DNA of 64,000 nt from Cyanobacteria bacterium SZAS-4 (GCA_018266255.1 JAFEAT010000010.1:1-64000), one strand, 5' to 3'. Shown: positions 8,669 through 17,132, numbered from the stretch's first letter. Notes: generated by a model not told the origin, from the sequence alone. Made by a program: numbers and translations.

Positions 8669-9853
8669 TCAAATTGCCGAATTGCCAAACTGATCCTGCC
8701 CACGATGCGAACGCAGATCACCGAGTTCTTGTTCGACTTCAGCTAGAACCTCGCCCAACATCGTTGCTTTTCCGTGATCGCCGTAAGCAGAGAAGATTCG
8801 CTGGGCGTCTCGATAAAGTTGACGTGCATTGACCAACCTGGCTTGATTTCCTTTTTCTGGATGTTCCACATCGTCAGGCAAATTGCGTAAGCAGTTCGCC
8901 TTGTTGGCAATTGTCGTTGCGTACGGAAGTGGCGTCGTTTGCTCGGTTCTGACCTTGAGCGCTTCTTCGTAGGCTTCCAGTGCGCGCAGATTGTTTTCGA
9001 CAGCGTGACTGGACGAAACGTATTGTAGGGCGTTGCCGAGATTGTTTTGCAGCATCGCATATTCGCTCGGGCTGTCTTCTAGCGTGATCACTTCCAGCGC
9101 TGCTTCAAAAGACTGCACTGCCAGTGCCTCACGCATCTTTGCCTTTTCATCTGTCGATGGTATCGATAGGAACGCGGTCGCAAGATTATTATGGATTATT
9201 GCGTATTCGGCTGGATAAGTATCTTTTGTGAATGTGCGCAATGCTTGTTGGTAGAGCGAGATCGCATCAGTGATCTTGGCGCGATGCATCGGAACGAGAT
9301 TTTGGAGGATCAGTCCAAGATTGATTTGGGCTTCAGCGATTTCTTCTTTCAATCCCTGCAACATCAAGACGGCGAGCGCTGCTTCCAGTTCATCGCGAGC
9401 CTGGATGAGATAACCGATGTCATCGGTTGGCACCATCTGTAGTGCCGTGGCTTTGCGTGCTCTGATTCTTGCGCGCAGCAGTATCTCTTCTTCAGGGCAC
9501 AGCTCATGCGCGCGTTGGTAGAGAGATATCGCCTCTATCAATTGCTCTGGTTGTTTGGGTCGCGTTTGCAAACCCATTGCAATCTCCATAAGCATCTCGA
9601 CTTTCTCGATTACAGTCGCATCACTGTCATCTAGAGCGGCGATCGCTTGCTCATAGTGATAGTGAGAAAGCTGTTGACTCACTTTCTGGCCCTCATGACA
9701 CAAACTGACTCTGCACATCAGAGCGCAGATTTGGTTTTCAGTCGAACTACTACATAGATTACAGTAGCATTCATCCGTCATTTCAACGATGCAGACCAGA
9801 ATATGACTGTCGGCAACTGTCAGGCGTGGACTCTCGAGGTCGGTTGTAGCCAT
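8669..9853 (-). CDS. TPR-repeat protein, first gene of the hydrogenase accessory operon
   Basis: A 394-residue protein with a Cys-rich N-terminus (CYCNLCSSS near residue 29, further Cys at about 43 and 47) followed by about seven tetratricopeptide-like repeats, including ALEAYEEALKVR and AISLYQQALRTF. TPR proteins bind other proteins, and a TPR gene is, as I recall, a regular member of group 1h hydrogenase clusters. The N-terminal Cys cluster could bind metal; this is inference. The start is uncertain: the ATG at 9853 lies inside a perfect inverted repeat and lacks a clear ribosome-binding site, while an in-frame ATG at 9781 would leave the Cys region at the extreme N-terminus. Confidence 0.85.
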   Translation of the reverse strand: MATTDLESPRLTVADSHILVCIVEMTDECYCNLCSSSTENQICALMCRVSLCHEGQKVSQQLSHYHYEQAIAALDDSDATVIEKVEMLMEIAMGLQTRPKQPEQLIEAISLYQRAHELCPEEEILLRARIRARKATALQMVPTDDIGYLIQARDELEAALAVLMLQGLKEEIAEAQINLGLILQNLVPMHRAKITDAISLYQQALRTFTKDTYPAEYAIIHNNLATAFLSIPSTDEKAKMREALAVQSFEAALEVITLEDSPSEYAMLQNNLGNALQYVSSSHAVENNLRALEAYEEALKVRTEQTTPLPYATTIANKANCLRNLPDDVEHPEKGNQARLVNARQLYRDAQRIFSAYGDHGKATMLGEVLAEVEQELGDLRSHRGQDQFGNSAI

Positions 9854-9864
9854 TCGGCTACAAC
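9843..9864. promoter_or_regulatory. Perfect inverted repeat over the accessory-operon start
   Basis: Nine-base arms GTTGTAGCC and GGCTACAAC are separated by ATTC. The repeat covers the upstream candidate start codon of the TPR gene (9853-9851) and lies in the divergent control region of the hydrogenase locus. It could be a dimeric regulator site or, in the mRNA, a hairpin masking that start. No regulator gene is in the locus to pair with it. Confidence 0.5.
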
Positions 9865-10055
9865 GTTATCGGCTGGCAAATATAGTGTTAGCCGTATAAA
9901 AATTATTCGTTTTCCCCTATTAATTCGTACGGCACGCTCAACAATACTGTTCGCTCGGTCGACTAGAATCGAGGAGGAACAAAGTCCGAAGATTCTGACC
10001 GACCAAGAGTTAACGGACCACATACGTCGAACGAGCGTACCGAGGAGGAGCACTG
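9865..10055. promoter_or_regulatory. Divergent hydrogenase control region
   Basis: About 190 bases between the leftward accessory operon and the rightward structural operon. It must hold promoters for both. The middle is A/T-rich around 9881-9925 and includes GTATAAAAATT, but I cannot assign clean -35/-10 pairs. A GAGGAGG-type ribosome-binding site lies just before the small-subunit ATG at 10056; a second GAGGAGG at about 9971 precedes no ATG. Confidence 0.45.
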
Positions 10056-11018
10056 ATGGCAAACCTATTGTGGCTACAGGGTGGAGCCTGCTCGGGGAAC
10101 ACGATGTCTTTCTTGAACGCAGAGGAGCCGAGTGCGTGTGACTTGGTCACTGACTTCGGTATCAACATTTTGTGGCATCCTTCGCTTGGGATGGAGTTGG
10201 GAAATGACCTCCAGCAGATATTGAAAGATTGCGTCTCCGGCAAAATCAAACTCGATATCTTTGTCTTCGAAGGCACCGTCGTGAATGCGCCAGACGGCAC
10301 CGGCACCTGGAATCGCTTTGCAGGCAGACCGATGAAGGAGTGGGTGAAAGAACTATCTGCTGCAGCTGATTTCGTTGTCGCCATCGGTGATTGCGCGACT
10401 TGGGGCGGCATTCCAGCGACGGCACCAAACCCGACCGATTCAGTTGGTTTGCAGTTTTTGAAGAAGAACATCGGTGGTGCCCTTGGTAAAACATTCAAGG
10501 CTAAGTCTGGTCTGCCGGTGATCAACATTCCGGGCTGTCCGGCGCATCCTGATTGGGTGACCCAGATCTTGGTGGCAGTGGCAACTGGTCGAGCTGGTGA
10601 TTTGACGCTAGATGAATATCAGCGACCAAAAACGTTCTTCCAGAGCTTCACGCAGACTGGTTGCACGCGTAACATGCATTTTGCGTACAAGGTCTCCACG
10701 ACTCAGTTTGGGCAGCGAAATGGTTGTCTATTTTACGACCTCGGTTGTCGTGGTCCGATGACTCATTCACCATGCAATAGAATCCTCTGGAATAGACAAT
10801 CATCAAAAACGCGCGCAGGAATGCCATGTCTTGGTTGCACAGAACCAGAGTTTCCATTCCATGATCTGATGCCCGGAACAGTTTTCAAAACACAGACTGT
10901 GATGGGAGTTCCAAGGGAATTGCCGCTAGGTGTCGACAAGAGTTCGTACATCAAGTACACCGGCGCCGCAAAAGCTGCTACGCCGAAGTGGGCTGAAGAA
11001 GACATGTTCGTAGTTTGA
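10056..11018 (+). CDS. hhyS: [NiFe] hydrogenase small subunit, group 1h (actinobacterial type)
   Basis: The electron-transfer subunit of a probable high-affinity H2-uptake hydrogenase. The 320-residue chain has no Tat signal, as expected for this cytoplasmic class. The proximal cluster loop reads LQGGACSGNTMS: Cys12 is present but the usual second Cys is Asn15. The other ligands are Cys113 (GDCATWGG) and Cys161 (PGCPAHP), leaving one site for a non-Cys ligand. This agrees with the published three-Cys/one-Asp proximal cluster of the Ralstonia eutropha actinobacterial-type enzyme; Asp29 or Asp33 are candidates here. Downstream Cys203, 224, 231, 240, 258 and 261 supply the medial and distal clusters. 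It is followed after 29 bases by the large subunit. Confidence 0.96.
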   Translation: MANLLWLQGGACSGNTMSFLNAEEPSACDLVTDFGINILWHPSLGMELGNDLQQILKDCVSGKIKLDIFVFEGTVVNAPDGTGTWNRFAGRPMKEWVKELSAAADFVVAIGDCATWGGIPATAPNPTDSVGLQFLKKNIGGALGKTFKAKSGLPVINIPGCPAHPDWVTQILVAVATGRAGDLTLDEYQRPKTFFQSFTQTGCTRNMHFAYKVSTTQFGQRNGCLFYDLGCRGPMTHSPCNRILWNRQSSKTRAGMPCLGCTEPEFPFHDLMPGTVFKTQTVMGVPRELPLGVDKSSYIKYTGAAKAATPKWAEEDMFVV

Positions 11019-11047
11019 TCTGAGTCGAAAACACGAGGAACTGAATA

Positions 11048-12646
11048 ATGGCCGGAACGACCACAACACTAGATATCTCTCCTGTAGGACGTGTCGAAGG
11101 CGACCTTGACGTGCGCGTCGATATTCAAGACGGGGTCGTTGTGAATGCATGGACTCAGGCAGAGTTGTTTCGGGGATTCGAAATCATTCTGCGCGGCAAA
11201 GATCCGCAAGCTGGTCTGGTAGTCACACCGAGAGCATGCGGTATCTGCGGAGCCTCTCACTTGACCTGCGCAGCCTGGGCTCTCGATACTGCGTGGGCTA
11301 CTGAAGTTCCGCGCAACGCCATTCTCGCTCGCAACATCGGTCAGCTCTCTGAGAGCTTGCAGAGTTTGCCTCGCCATCACTATGCGTTGTTCATGATCGA
11401 CCTTGTGAACAAAAACTATAAGAACAGCAAATTCTACGAAGAAGCCGTGCGCAGGTATGCTCCATTCACGGGCGTTAACTACGAAATCGGAGTGACACTA
11501 TCAGCGAAACCTGTCGAGATCTACGCGCTGTTCGGCGGGCAGTGGCCGCACTCCAGTTACATGGTGCCAGGTGGTGTCATGTGCGCACCGACTCTCACTG
11601 ACGTTACTCGTTCATGGGGAATTCTCGAGCACTTCCGTAAGAACTGGATTGAAAATATCTGGCTCGGTTGCTCGTTGGAACGATACGAAGAGATCAAAAC
11701 CTACGAAGACTTCATGGTCTGGTTAGACGAAAAGCCAGAGCATGCAAATTCCGACCTGGGCATGTATTGGAAGATGGGCATTGACTGTGGATTGGACAAA
11801 TTCGGAGTTGGTTGCGGTCGTTATGTAACCTGGGGCTACCTTCCACATGAAGATAAGTACCAGAAGCCCACCATCGCTGGTCGAAACGCAGCAATGTGGA
11901 TGCCTAGCGGCACCTTCCACGCAGAAAAAGATGTCCACAAATTGATGGAACAAGGTTTCTGTCGTGAAGACATGGAGCATGCCTGGTATCAGGAGCGAGG
12001 AGCAACGCATCCATTCGATCGAGTGACAACACCAATCGCCAAGAATGCACCTGATTTCAATGGTAAGTATTCGTGGGCAACTGCGGTATCACACCAAGAT
12101 TTTGGACGGTTGGAAGCTGGGCCTTTTGCACGACAAATGGTCTACGGCGGAAACCACATGGAGGAGTGGCAGTACAAAGATCCCCTCGTTCTCGACATGT
12201 ACAAGAAGATGGGCGGAGCAAGCGTTCTACTGCGCCACTTCGCCAGAATGCACGAAGTGAAAGCTATTTATCGTAAAATCGAACATTGCTTGCGCGAGTT
12301 CAAACTGAACGATCCCTGGTACATCAAACCGAAAGAAAAAGATGGACAAGGATGGGGAGCAACAGAGGCTATCCGCGGAGCGCTCTGTCACTGGATTGAC
12401 ATTAAAGATGGCAAGATCAAGAACTATCAGATCATCGCTCCAACTACATGGAACGTTGGTCCGAGAAATTCTGCCAACGAGCGTGGTCCAATGGAAGAAG
12501 CTCTGGTTGGAACGCCGATCAAAGATCCGACTGATCCAGTTGAAGTTGGCATGGTGGCGCGTTCTTACGACTCGTGTCTGGTGTGTACCGTGCATGCTCA
12601 TGATGCCAAAACCGGCAAAGAGTTAGCGCGTTTCAAAACAACCTGA
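11048..12646 (+). CDS. hhyL: [NiFe] hydrogenase large subunit, group 1h (actinobacterial type)
   Basis: The catalytic subunit that oxidises H2 at a NiFe(CN)2CO centre. The L1 motif RACGICGASH (Cys64, Cys67) and the L2 motif DSCLVCTVH (Cys510, Cys513) provide the four nickel-site cysteines; Ser for Pro in DPC is, as I recall, normal for this group. A C-terminal tail of about 16 residues after His516 would be removed by the protease encoded at 13140, so the enzyme is of the processed type. The 532-residue length fits. The ATG at 11048 is preceded by GAGGAA. No cytochrome b partner gene is nearby, so the electron acceptor is undefined. Confidence 0.97.
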   Translation: MAGTTTTLDISPVGRVEGDLDVRVDIQDGVVVNAWTQAELFRGFEIILRGKDPQAGLVVTPRACGICGASHLTCAAWALDTAWATEVPRNAILARNIGQLSESLQSLPRHHYALFMIDLVNKNYKNSKFYEEAVRRYAPFTGVNYEIGVTLSAKPVEIYALFGGQWPHSSYMVPGGVMCAPTLTDVTRSWGILEHFRKNWIENIWLGCSLERYEEIKTYEDFMVWLDEKPEHANSDLGMYWKMGIDCGLDKFGVGCGRYVTWGYLPHEDKYQKPTIAGRNAAMWMPSGTFHAEKDVHKLMEQGFCREDMEHAWYQERGATHPFDRVTTPIAKNAPDFNGKYSWATAVSHQDFGRLEAGPFARQMVYGGNHMEEWQYKDPLVLDMYKKMGGASVLLRHFARMHEVKAIYRKIEHCLREFKLNDPWYIKPKEKDGQGWGATEAIRGALCHWIDIKDGKIKNYQIIAPTTWNVGPRNSANERGPMEEALVGTPIKDPTDPVEVGMVARSYDSCLVCTVHAHDAKTGKELARFKTT

Positions 12647-12686
12647 GTTCGAGGTTGTAGCGTGTCGTCGTCACAACAGATTGCAG

Positions 12687-12712
12687 GCGCCGACTAATTA
12701 GATAGTCGGCGT
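12687..12712 (+). terminator. Hairpin after the large-subunit gene
   Basis: A ten-base-pair stem (one G-T pair) with a six-base loop: arms at 12687-12696 and 12703-12712 around ATTAGA. The downstream sequence CTTGTTCTTG is only mildly T-rich, so this may be a weak terminator or a 3' stabilising hairpin that sets hhySL mRNA levels above those of the following genes. Confidence 0.5.
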
Positions 12713-12747
12713 CTTGTTCTTGCCAGGCGGAGACGAAGAAGTTTTAG

Positions 12748-13056
12748 ATGAGCGAGGAATCTGACAAAGAACTTCTTGACCGCATTGCAAAAATGCTGGA
12801 TGGTGGTCTGAAAACAATAGCGGAGCCATTTCCGGAGGATAATTTCCAGTTTGATGTAATTGTCAGAGAGTTGGCTCATATAGAAAAAGATGATGTCGAA
12901 AAGAAGTTGGTCGTCGCTGGTTACGTGAATCACCCGATCGAAGAGATGCGATGCATGGAATGCATGTACTATTTGAATCACCGTAAATGGTGCAATCTGC
13001 CTGAAATAGATTTGCCGGCTGAACCAGACTGGTGGTGCCGATTGTGGCGTATTTAG
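12748..13056 (+). CDS. Small four-Cys protein with HiPIP-like cluster spacing
   Basis: A 102-residue protein directly after the hydrogenase subunits. The first two thirds are acidic and helical. The C-terminal third has Cys69-x2-Cys72-x9-Cys82-x14-Cys97 with aromatic residues around them (CMYYL, KWC, DWWCRLW) and ends two residues after an RLW segment. This order, and the WC-x2-W end, resemble high-potential iron-sulfur proteins, which hold a [4Fe-4S] cluster and carry one electron. It is soluble, with no signal peptide. A role as the hydrogenase's electron-accepting partner is inference. The alternative is a zinc-binding assembly factor. The ATG is preceded by GGAG at about 12728. Confidence 0.75.
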   Translation: MSEESDKELLDRIAKMLDGGLKTIAEPFPEDNFQFDVIVRELAHIEKDDVEKKLVVAGYVNHPIEEMRCMECMYYLNHRKWCNLPEIDLPAEPDWWCRLWRI

Positions 13057-13139
13057 CTAAAAATGAAGTGGAGTGCCTCGTCCTGAGCGACCGGGCAGAC
13101 TGCGCGGCGTCCCAAAATTCCTAGTTACTGGAGTAGCAG

Positions 13140-13625
13140 ATGCTAAGCATCATAGGTTGCGGCAATTCCAACAGATCCGACGACGGCGCTGGAGTCTATG
13201 TAGTACAGCAACTAAAAAAGGAGCTGGCCAATTCGATTGATCCCGAACAGGTTCGAATCTTCGACGCTGGCACCGCCGGGATGGACGTGATGTTTCAGGC
13301 CAGAGGCAGCGACGCTCTAATAATCATCGACGCCAATAAATCCGGAGCTAACCCAGGAACGATCTTTCAAGTCCCCGGCGAAACTCTCGCTAATTGTCAT
13401 CAACCGTCCTTTGGGCTTCACGATTTTCGTTGGGATCACGCTATTTATGCCGGAAAGCAAATCTACAAAGAAAACTTTCCGCAAGACATACAAGTCTTTC
13501 TCATCGAGGTTGAAAAGCTCGAACTCGGTCTGGAACTGAGTGAAGTTGTAAAAGCGTCCGCCGATAAAGTCGTTGAGAAAATAGTAGAACGCGTCAGTAA
13601 GATGCCCTCAAGCCAAAAGATTTGA
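13140..13625 (+). CDS. Hydrogenase maturation protease (HyaD/HupD family)
   Basis: A nickel-dependent endopeptidase that removes the C-terminal tail of the large subunit after nickel insertion. The 161-residue chain starts with the family glycine loop (GCGNSNRSDDGAG, residues 6-18); Asp14 or Asp15 and the later HDFRWDHA segment supply metal ligands, and DAGT is present near residue 42. It lies 83 bases after the four-Cys gene and 13 bases before the next gene, with hhyL as the evident substrate. Confidence 0.93.
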   Translation: MLSIIGCGNSNRSDDGAGVYVVQQLKKELANSIDPEQVRIFDAGTAGMDVMFQARGSDALIIIDANKSGANPGTIFQVPGETLANCHQPSFGLHDFRWDHAIYAGKQIYKENFPQDIQVFLIEVEKLELGLELSEVVKASADKVVEKIVERVSKMPSSQKI

Positions 13626-13638
13626 AGGAAAATTTGGC

Positions 13639-13953
13639 ATGTCGCAGACGATTTCAATCAAAAATGGTAATTTGTACGTCGATCACGAGCTGTACAAGAA
13701 GTTCTTCAGTGGCATTGAGACCATAGCACTTTTGAAACGTGACAGTGGATTTTTCGTGATGCCGGTTTTTAACCAAGCAAGCGGTGGTCGTCTGCTGAAA
13801 AAGCGAAATGCAATTGGAGATCGGGTGGTGACGGCAACGGATTTTTTGCAAGAGTTTGGTCTTGACCAACACGATGAGAAAAACTTTTCCGCCACTTGGG
13901 ACAGCAGTGCCGCTGCACTGTTCGTCGATCTGAAGTTGGAGTCACCGGAATAG
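13639..13953 (+). CDS. Unknown protein of the hydrogenase operon (104 aa)
   Basis: No family recognised. The 104-residue soluble protein is mainly predicted strand at the N-terminus (TISIKNGNLYVD) and lacks Cys and membrane segments. GAAGGA lies just upstream of the ATG, and the stop is 4 bases before the nickel permease start, so it belongs to the structural operon between the protease and nickel permease. An accessory assembly role is inferred from position only. Confidence 0.75.
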   Translation: MSQTISIKNGNLYVDHELYKKFFSGIETIALLKRDSGFFVMPVFNQASGGRLLKKRNAIGDRVVTATDFLQEFGLDQHDEKNFSATWDSSAAALFVDLKLESPE

Positions 13954-13957
13954 GCTT

Positions 13958-14746
13958 ATGGAATTAGGGTCACTAGTCATATTAGGAAACGCACTCATTC
14001 TTGGTGTTCGGCATGGCATCGATTGGGATCATATTGCGGCCATCGCAGACATTGTTGGCACCGCCAATGCTACCAAAGTTGATAGTGTCGCAATCTCTTT
14101 GTCGCAACCAAATGATGCTCTGCGTCTCTCTTTGTGCTACGCGCTGGGGCACGCAATCATAGTTTTGCTGCTCGGAATCGCGGCTCTGATGTTTGCTGCG
14201 GTTTTGCCAGAATGGATCGATCCTTTCATGGAAAGAGCGGTCGGAGTAACGCTTTTGCTGTTGGGACTGTGGATTTTTTATTCGCTAACGAAAAGCGCAA
14301 CTGCTGGAAATGACTTTGTCATGCAGAGTCGTTGGATGTTTCTTCTGGACAAAATTCAGAAGGGGCAGGATTGGTTTCACTCCAAGAAAACGCCCAAAGA
14401 AGTCGACAAGGCTGCAAAGGTTCGTCAGTACAGTGCTTCTACAGCGTTTGGGGTGGGAGCGATTCACGGTTTTGGGGCCGAGACGGGTACGCAAGTTTTG
14501 CTTATTGCTGCTGTCGGCGGCTCATCAACACATGTTCTCGGCGTCATGATTTTGCTTTCGTTTATCTCCGGACTTCTAATTTCAAATACAGCGGTCGCTC
14601 TGGTAACTTGCGCTGGATTTGCCAATTCAGCAAAGTTCAAATCAATCTTCGTTGCTGTCAGTGTAATTACCGGATTGTTCAGCCTGGCTATCGGGGCTGT
14701 TTTTGCTTGCAACCGAGCGGATGTGCTCCCGGATCTGCAGCGCTAA
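13958..14746 (+). CDS. Nickel/cobalt permease-like protein (NiCoT/HupN type)
   Basis: A 262-residue membrane protein with about seven hydrophobic spans. Residues 18-29 read RHGIDWDHIAAI, matching the HX4DH metal-recognition signature of NiCoT secondary transporters in helix II, and a second motif IHGFGAETGTQ follows in the middle. NiCoT proteins import Ni2+ or Co2+; the location at the end of the hydrogenase operon points to Ni2+. The stop overlaps the 3' end of the convergent YegS-like gene by four bases. The sequence is somewhat divergent and shorter than typical NiCoT proteins (about 330 residues). Confidence 0.88.
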   Translation: MELGSLVILGNALILGVRHGIDWDHIAAIADIVGTANATKVDSVAISLSQPNDALRLSLCYALGHAIIVLLLGIAALMFAAVLPEWIDPFMERAVGVTLLLLGLWIFYSLTKSATAGNDFVMQSRWMFLLDKIQKGQDWFHSKKTPKEVDKAAKVRQYSASTAFGVGAIHGFGAETGTQVLLIAAVGGSSTHVLGVMILLSFISGLLISNTAVALVTCAGFANSAKFKSIFVAVSVITGLFSLAIGAVFACNRADVLPDLQR

Positions 14747-15930
14747 TTTGACTGGTTAATCTCTTCCGTTGCGGTATTGGCGTCAGCATCTCCTGAATCT
14801 GTCTCCGCATCCTCCATCTCTGCCTCCTCCGCTGCTGCTATTTTGGCTGCTTTCGCTGTTTTGACTCGGTCGCTTTTCTCTGTCTCTATTCTTTGTGCTT
14901 CAACCACTCCGCTACTTCTCAGTCGTGTCGCAAATCGCCGTGGAACCAGAACATTCACCGCATGTGGTACCACCCGAATATTCATCGGTGTTTCGCCGTA
15001 AGCATCGCCATCGATCATGGCGATCACTTGTTGTGCAACCGGTGGACGAGTCTCTGTGTTCCCGGCAAAGAAGCTGCGAATGCGATGTCCCAAATGCTGA
15101 AAGCGCGAAAGCTTGGCGCGTGATGGAACGACTTCCACTTTTAGTGTTCGCACTTTGCGAATGTAGTATGGTGCTTCGCCGCCTACAAATCCTCCGGCGA
15201 ATCGAAAACCCATATGCAGATAATCGCCAAACTCACTTGGGTTGAGTACGCATAAATCCAACAGCCCATCGTTGAGTTGAGCAGTTTCCGACAGAGTGCC
15301 AAGACCCAGATCGGCAATGTTGCTGATGAATAAACCAGAGGCTGCAACTTGAAAAGTTTCTTGCTCTTCATCGAGTGTAATTTTGAACATAACTGGTGGC
15401 ATAGCAAAGTTTTGAATGACGGAGCTAGCGTATGCCAACATCTTCCAGTTCACTTTATCTTTCTGCTCCGGCATCAAGATTGCATCTGAAAGTGGTCCTG
15501 CACCGGCGCAAATGCAGAAGTACTGGTCATTCATGACGCCCATATCCATCTTCATCGCGACGCCGTCCAAGATGATGCTGATGGCATCATCGAGCGGATC
15601 GCTGAGGATGTTCTCTTCGTAGATCATCAGGTTTCGGGCTAATTGGTTGCCGGTGCCGAGCGGAATAATGCCTACCGGTACATCGCTCTTCGCGTCTGCA
15701 ACTGCTCCAAGCACGTATCGCAAAGTGCCATCGCCGCCAGCCGCAACAAGCAAGTCGATTGGTTTCCCGATGGCGTTGAGAATATCGGACGGTGCCATGT
15801 CTGGTACTGTCGGTAGTACCGTCACGGTGTATTTGGAAGCCAGCCGATGAACGACCGGTCCCAGCCACATGTCAGCGCCGGCCGCTGAGCCGGCTGTGGG
15901 ATTGTAAACAACTAGTGCATGACTTGACAT
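14743..15930 (-). CDS. YegS/diacylglycerol kinase-like lipid kinase with acidic tail
   Basis: Carries the lipid-kinase catalytic features: VVYNPTAGS at the start, the glycine-rich nucleotide loop AAGGDGTLRYV and IPLGTGNQLARNL. Members phosphorylate diacylglycerol or related lipids at the membrane face. The ATG at 15930 (MSSHALVVYN) is preferred over an upstream in-frame start because family homology begins there, giving 395 residues. The last 45 residues are an unusual Ala/Lys/Glu/Asp-rich, low-complexity extension. It converges with the nickel permease, so it is not part of that operon. The exact lipid substrate is unknown. Confidence 0.88.
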   Translation of the reverse strand: MSSHALVVYNPTAGSAAGADMWLGPVVHRLASKYTVTVLPTVPDMAPSDILNAIGKPIDLLVAAGGDGTLRYVLGAVADAKSDVPVGIIPLGTGNQLARNLMIYEENILSDPLDDAISIILDGVAMKMDMGVMNDQYFCICAGAGPLSDAILMPEQKDKVNWKMLAYASSVIQNFAMPPVMFKITLDEEQETFQVAASGLFISNIADLGLGTLSETAQLNDGLLDLCVLNPSEFGDYLHMGFRFAGGFVGGEAPYYIRKVRTLKVEVVPSRAKLSRFQHLGHRIRSFFAGNTETRPPVAQQVIAMIDGDAYGETPMNIRVVPHAVNVLVPRRFATRLRSSGVVEAQRIETEKSDRVKTAKAAKIAAAEEAEMEDAETDSGDADANTATEEINQSN

Positions 15931-16194
15931 CGCTTGCAGGGCTTTACTCTCGGGATGTGTGGGCTTCGTGAATTTAGACCAAATCTTACCGTTAGAACAA
16001 TATTGCTTGAGTGGGAAGTCAATAGGCGGTAGAATCTTCGCCGTGTTCAAAAAGCCCCTCGATTTGCTAGCTCAAAAGGCAGGGGGACAGCCGATATACG
16101 CGACTTCGCGGTTCTTTTATATCTGCTCAGCATGGAGACATTTCGGTTGACAATTAAACTGGTTTCAGTATTGTATTCGACACCACACCTATTC

Positions 16195-16857
16195 ATGAAA
16201 AGTGTTATCAGCTTTTCTCGTCAGAAAGGACGAAAATCAGTGAAACGTATCCCCCAGGCGGCGAGAAGAGAACTTCTCGGCCGGCTCCTTTGTGCCACGC
16301 TGTTCTTGCAGCCAGTCATGGCAACTGCGCCTGCAGTAGCCAAATCGGTCGATGCCGGGTCTCAGAGGGTGACTGAAGAGGTCATCAACGGCAAAACCTT
16401 CTGCGTCATCAAAGAATCGATTAAAGCCAAGCCCGAAGCCGTTTGGCAAATTCTCACTGACTACGCCAACGCCACCAAAGTCTTTCCTCAACTTAAAAAA
16501 TGTCACGTCGTAGCCGACCATGGGTCAACTAAGGTGCTTAAGCACACGGTTGCCCCCAGCGGAACTATCGGCACTTATGAATACACAATCGAACTGAAAG
16601 AGAATGCGCCAAAAGCCCTTGAGTGGCACCGCATGAGCGGCGCTTTTAAGGAAGTTGATGGCTTTTGGAAGCTCGAGCCAACCGAAGGCGGTCACAGCAC
16701 GCTTGTGACGTACTCTGCGTACGTCAACGGTGGATTCTTCATGCCGCAGCCTTTGGTTAAGCGTCAGTGCAAGATAGACATGCCTCAAATCATGTCTACG
16801 CTTCGGTCTGAGGCTGAGACGACTCAGATTGCTAACCGTCCTGCTCACATTCAGTAA
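16195..16857 (+). CDS. Exported START/SRPBCC-domain protein
   Basis: Residues from about 55 onward form an SRPBCC (polyketide cyclase/START-like) ligand-binding fold: AVWQILTDYANATKVFPQLKKC is the typical opening helix region, followed by a strand-rich body. A basic N-terminus and hydrophobic segment ending ATAPAVAKS look like a signal peptide with AVA-type cleavage. The ATG at 16195 is chosen over one at 16132, which only adds a non-conserved leader. Ligand unknown. It is transcribed alone. Confidence 0.8.
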   Translation: MKSVISFSRQKGRKSVKRIPQAARRELLGRLLCATLFLQPVMATAPAVAKSVDAGSQRVTEEVINGKTFCVIKESIKAKPEAVWQILTDYANATKVFPQLKKCHVVADHGSTKVLKHTVAPSGTIGTYEYTIELKENAPKALEWHRMSGAFKEVDGFWKLEPTEGGHSTLVTYSAYVNGGFFMPQPLVKRQCKIDMPQIMSTLRSEAETTQIANRPAHIQ

Positions 16858-16875
16858 CTGATACAAAAAATTTGC

Positions 16876-16906
16876 ATGCCGGCAAATCCAAGCGGTTTGC
16901 CGGCAT
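16876..16906. terminator. Perfect 11-bp hairpin after the START gene
   Basis: Arms ATGCCGGCAAA and TTTGCCGGCAT with a nine-base loop lie 18 bases after the stop at 16857. The T tract on the + side is poor, but an A tract at 16865-16870 gives a good U tract for transcripts arriving on the - strand. It is probably a bidirectional terminator. Confidence 0.6.
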
Positions 16907-17048
16907 TTGCGTGTGGACACCTGGGAATCATTGATTGCAGGCATCGACGATCGTCAAGATGGTCTTGCAATATGGCTTTTGATGAAGAGTTTGTCGGCGT
17001 CGTTGAACCTAATCCCCTCTTCGATTTGCTAGAATGACTGGCTATTGA

Positions 17049-17132
17049 GGAGAGGTACCGAAGCGGTCATAACGGCGCCGCCTCGAAAGCGGATGGGCGC
17101 AAGCCACGCGGGTTCGAATCCCGCCCTCTCCG
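17049..17132 (+). tRNA. tRNA-Ser (anticodon CGA)
   Basis: An 84-base class II tRNA. The acceptor stem GGAGAGG (17049-17055) pairs with CCTCTCC (17125-17131). The anticodon loop CTCGAAA contains CGA, reading UCG serine codons. A long variable arm typical of tRNA-Ser is present, and the T arm is GCGGGTTCGAATCCCGC. The 3' CCA is not encoded; the discriminator G17132 is followed by ACTTTTTT. Confidence 0.95.

Noticed and set aside
10056..11018. Degenerate or inactive hydrogenase small subunit because a cluster Cys is missing
   Set aside because: The CxxN form fits the group 1h pattern with an Asp ligand, and all other cluster Cys are present.
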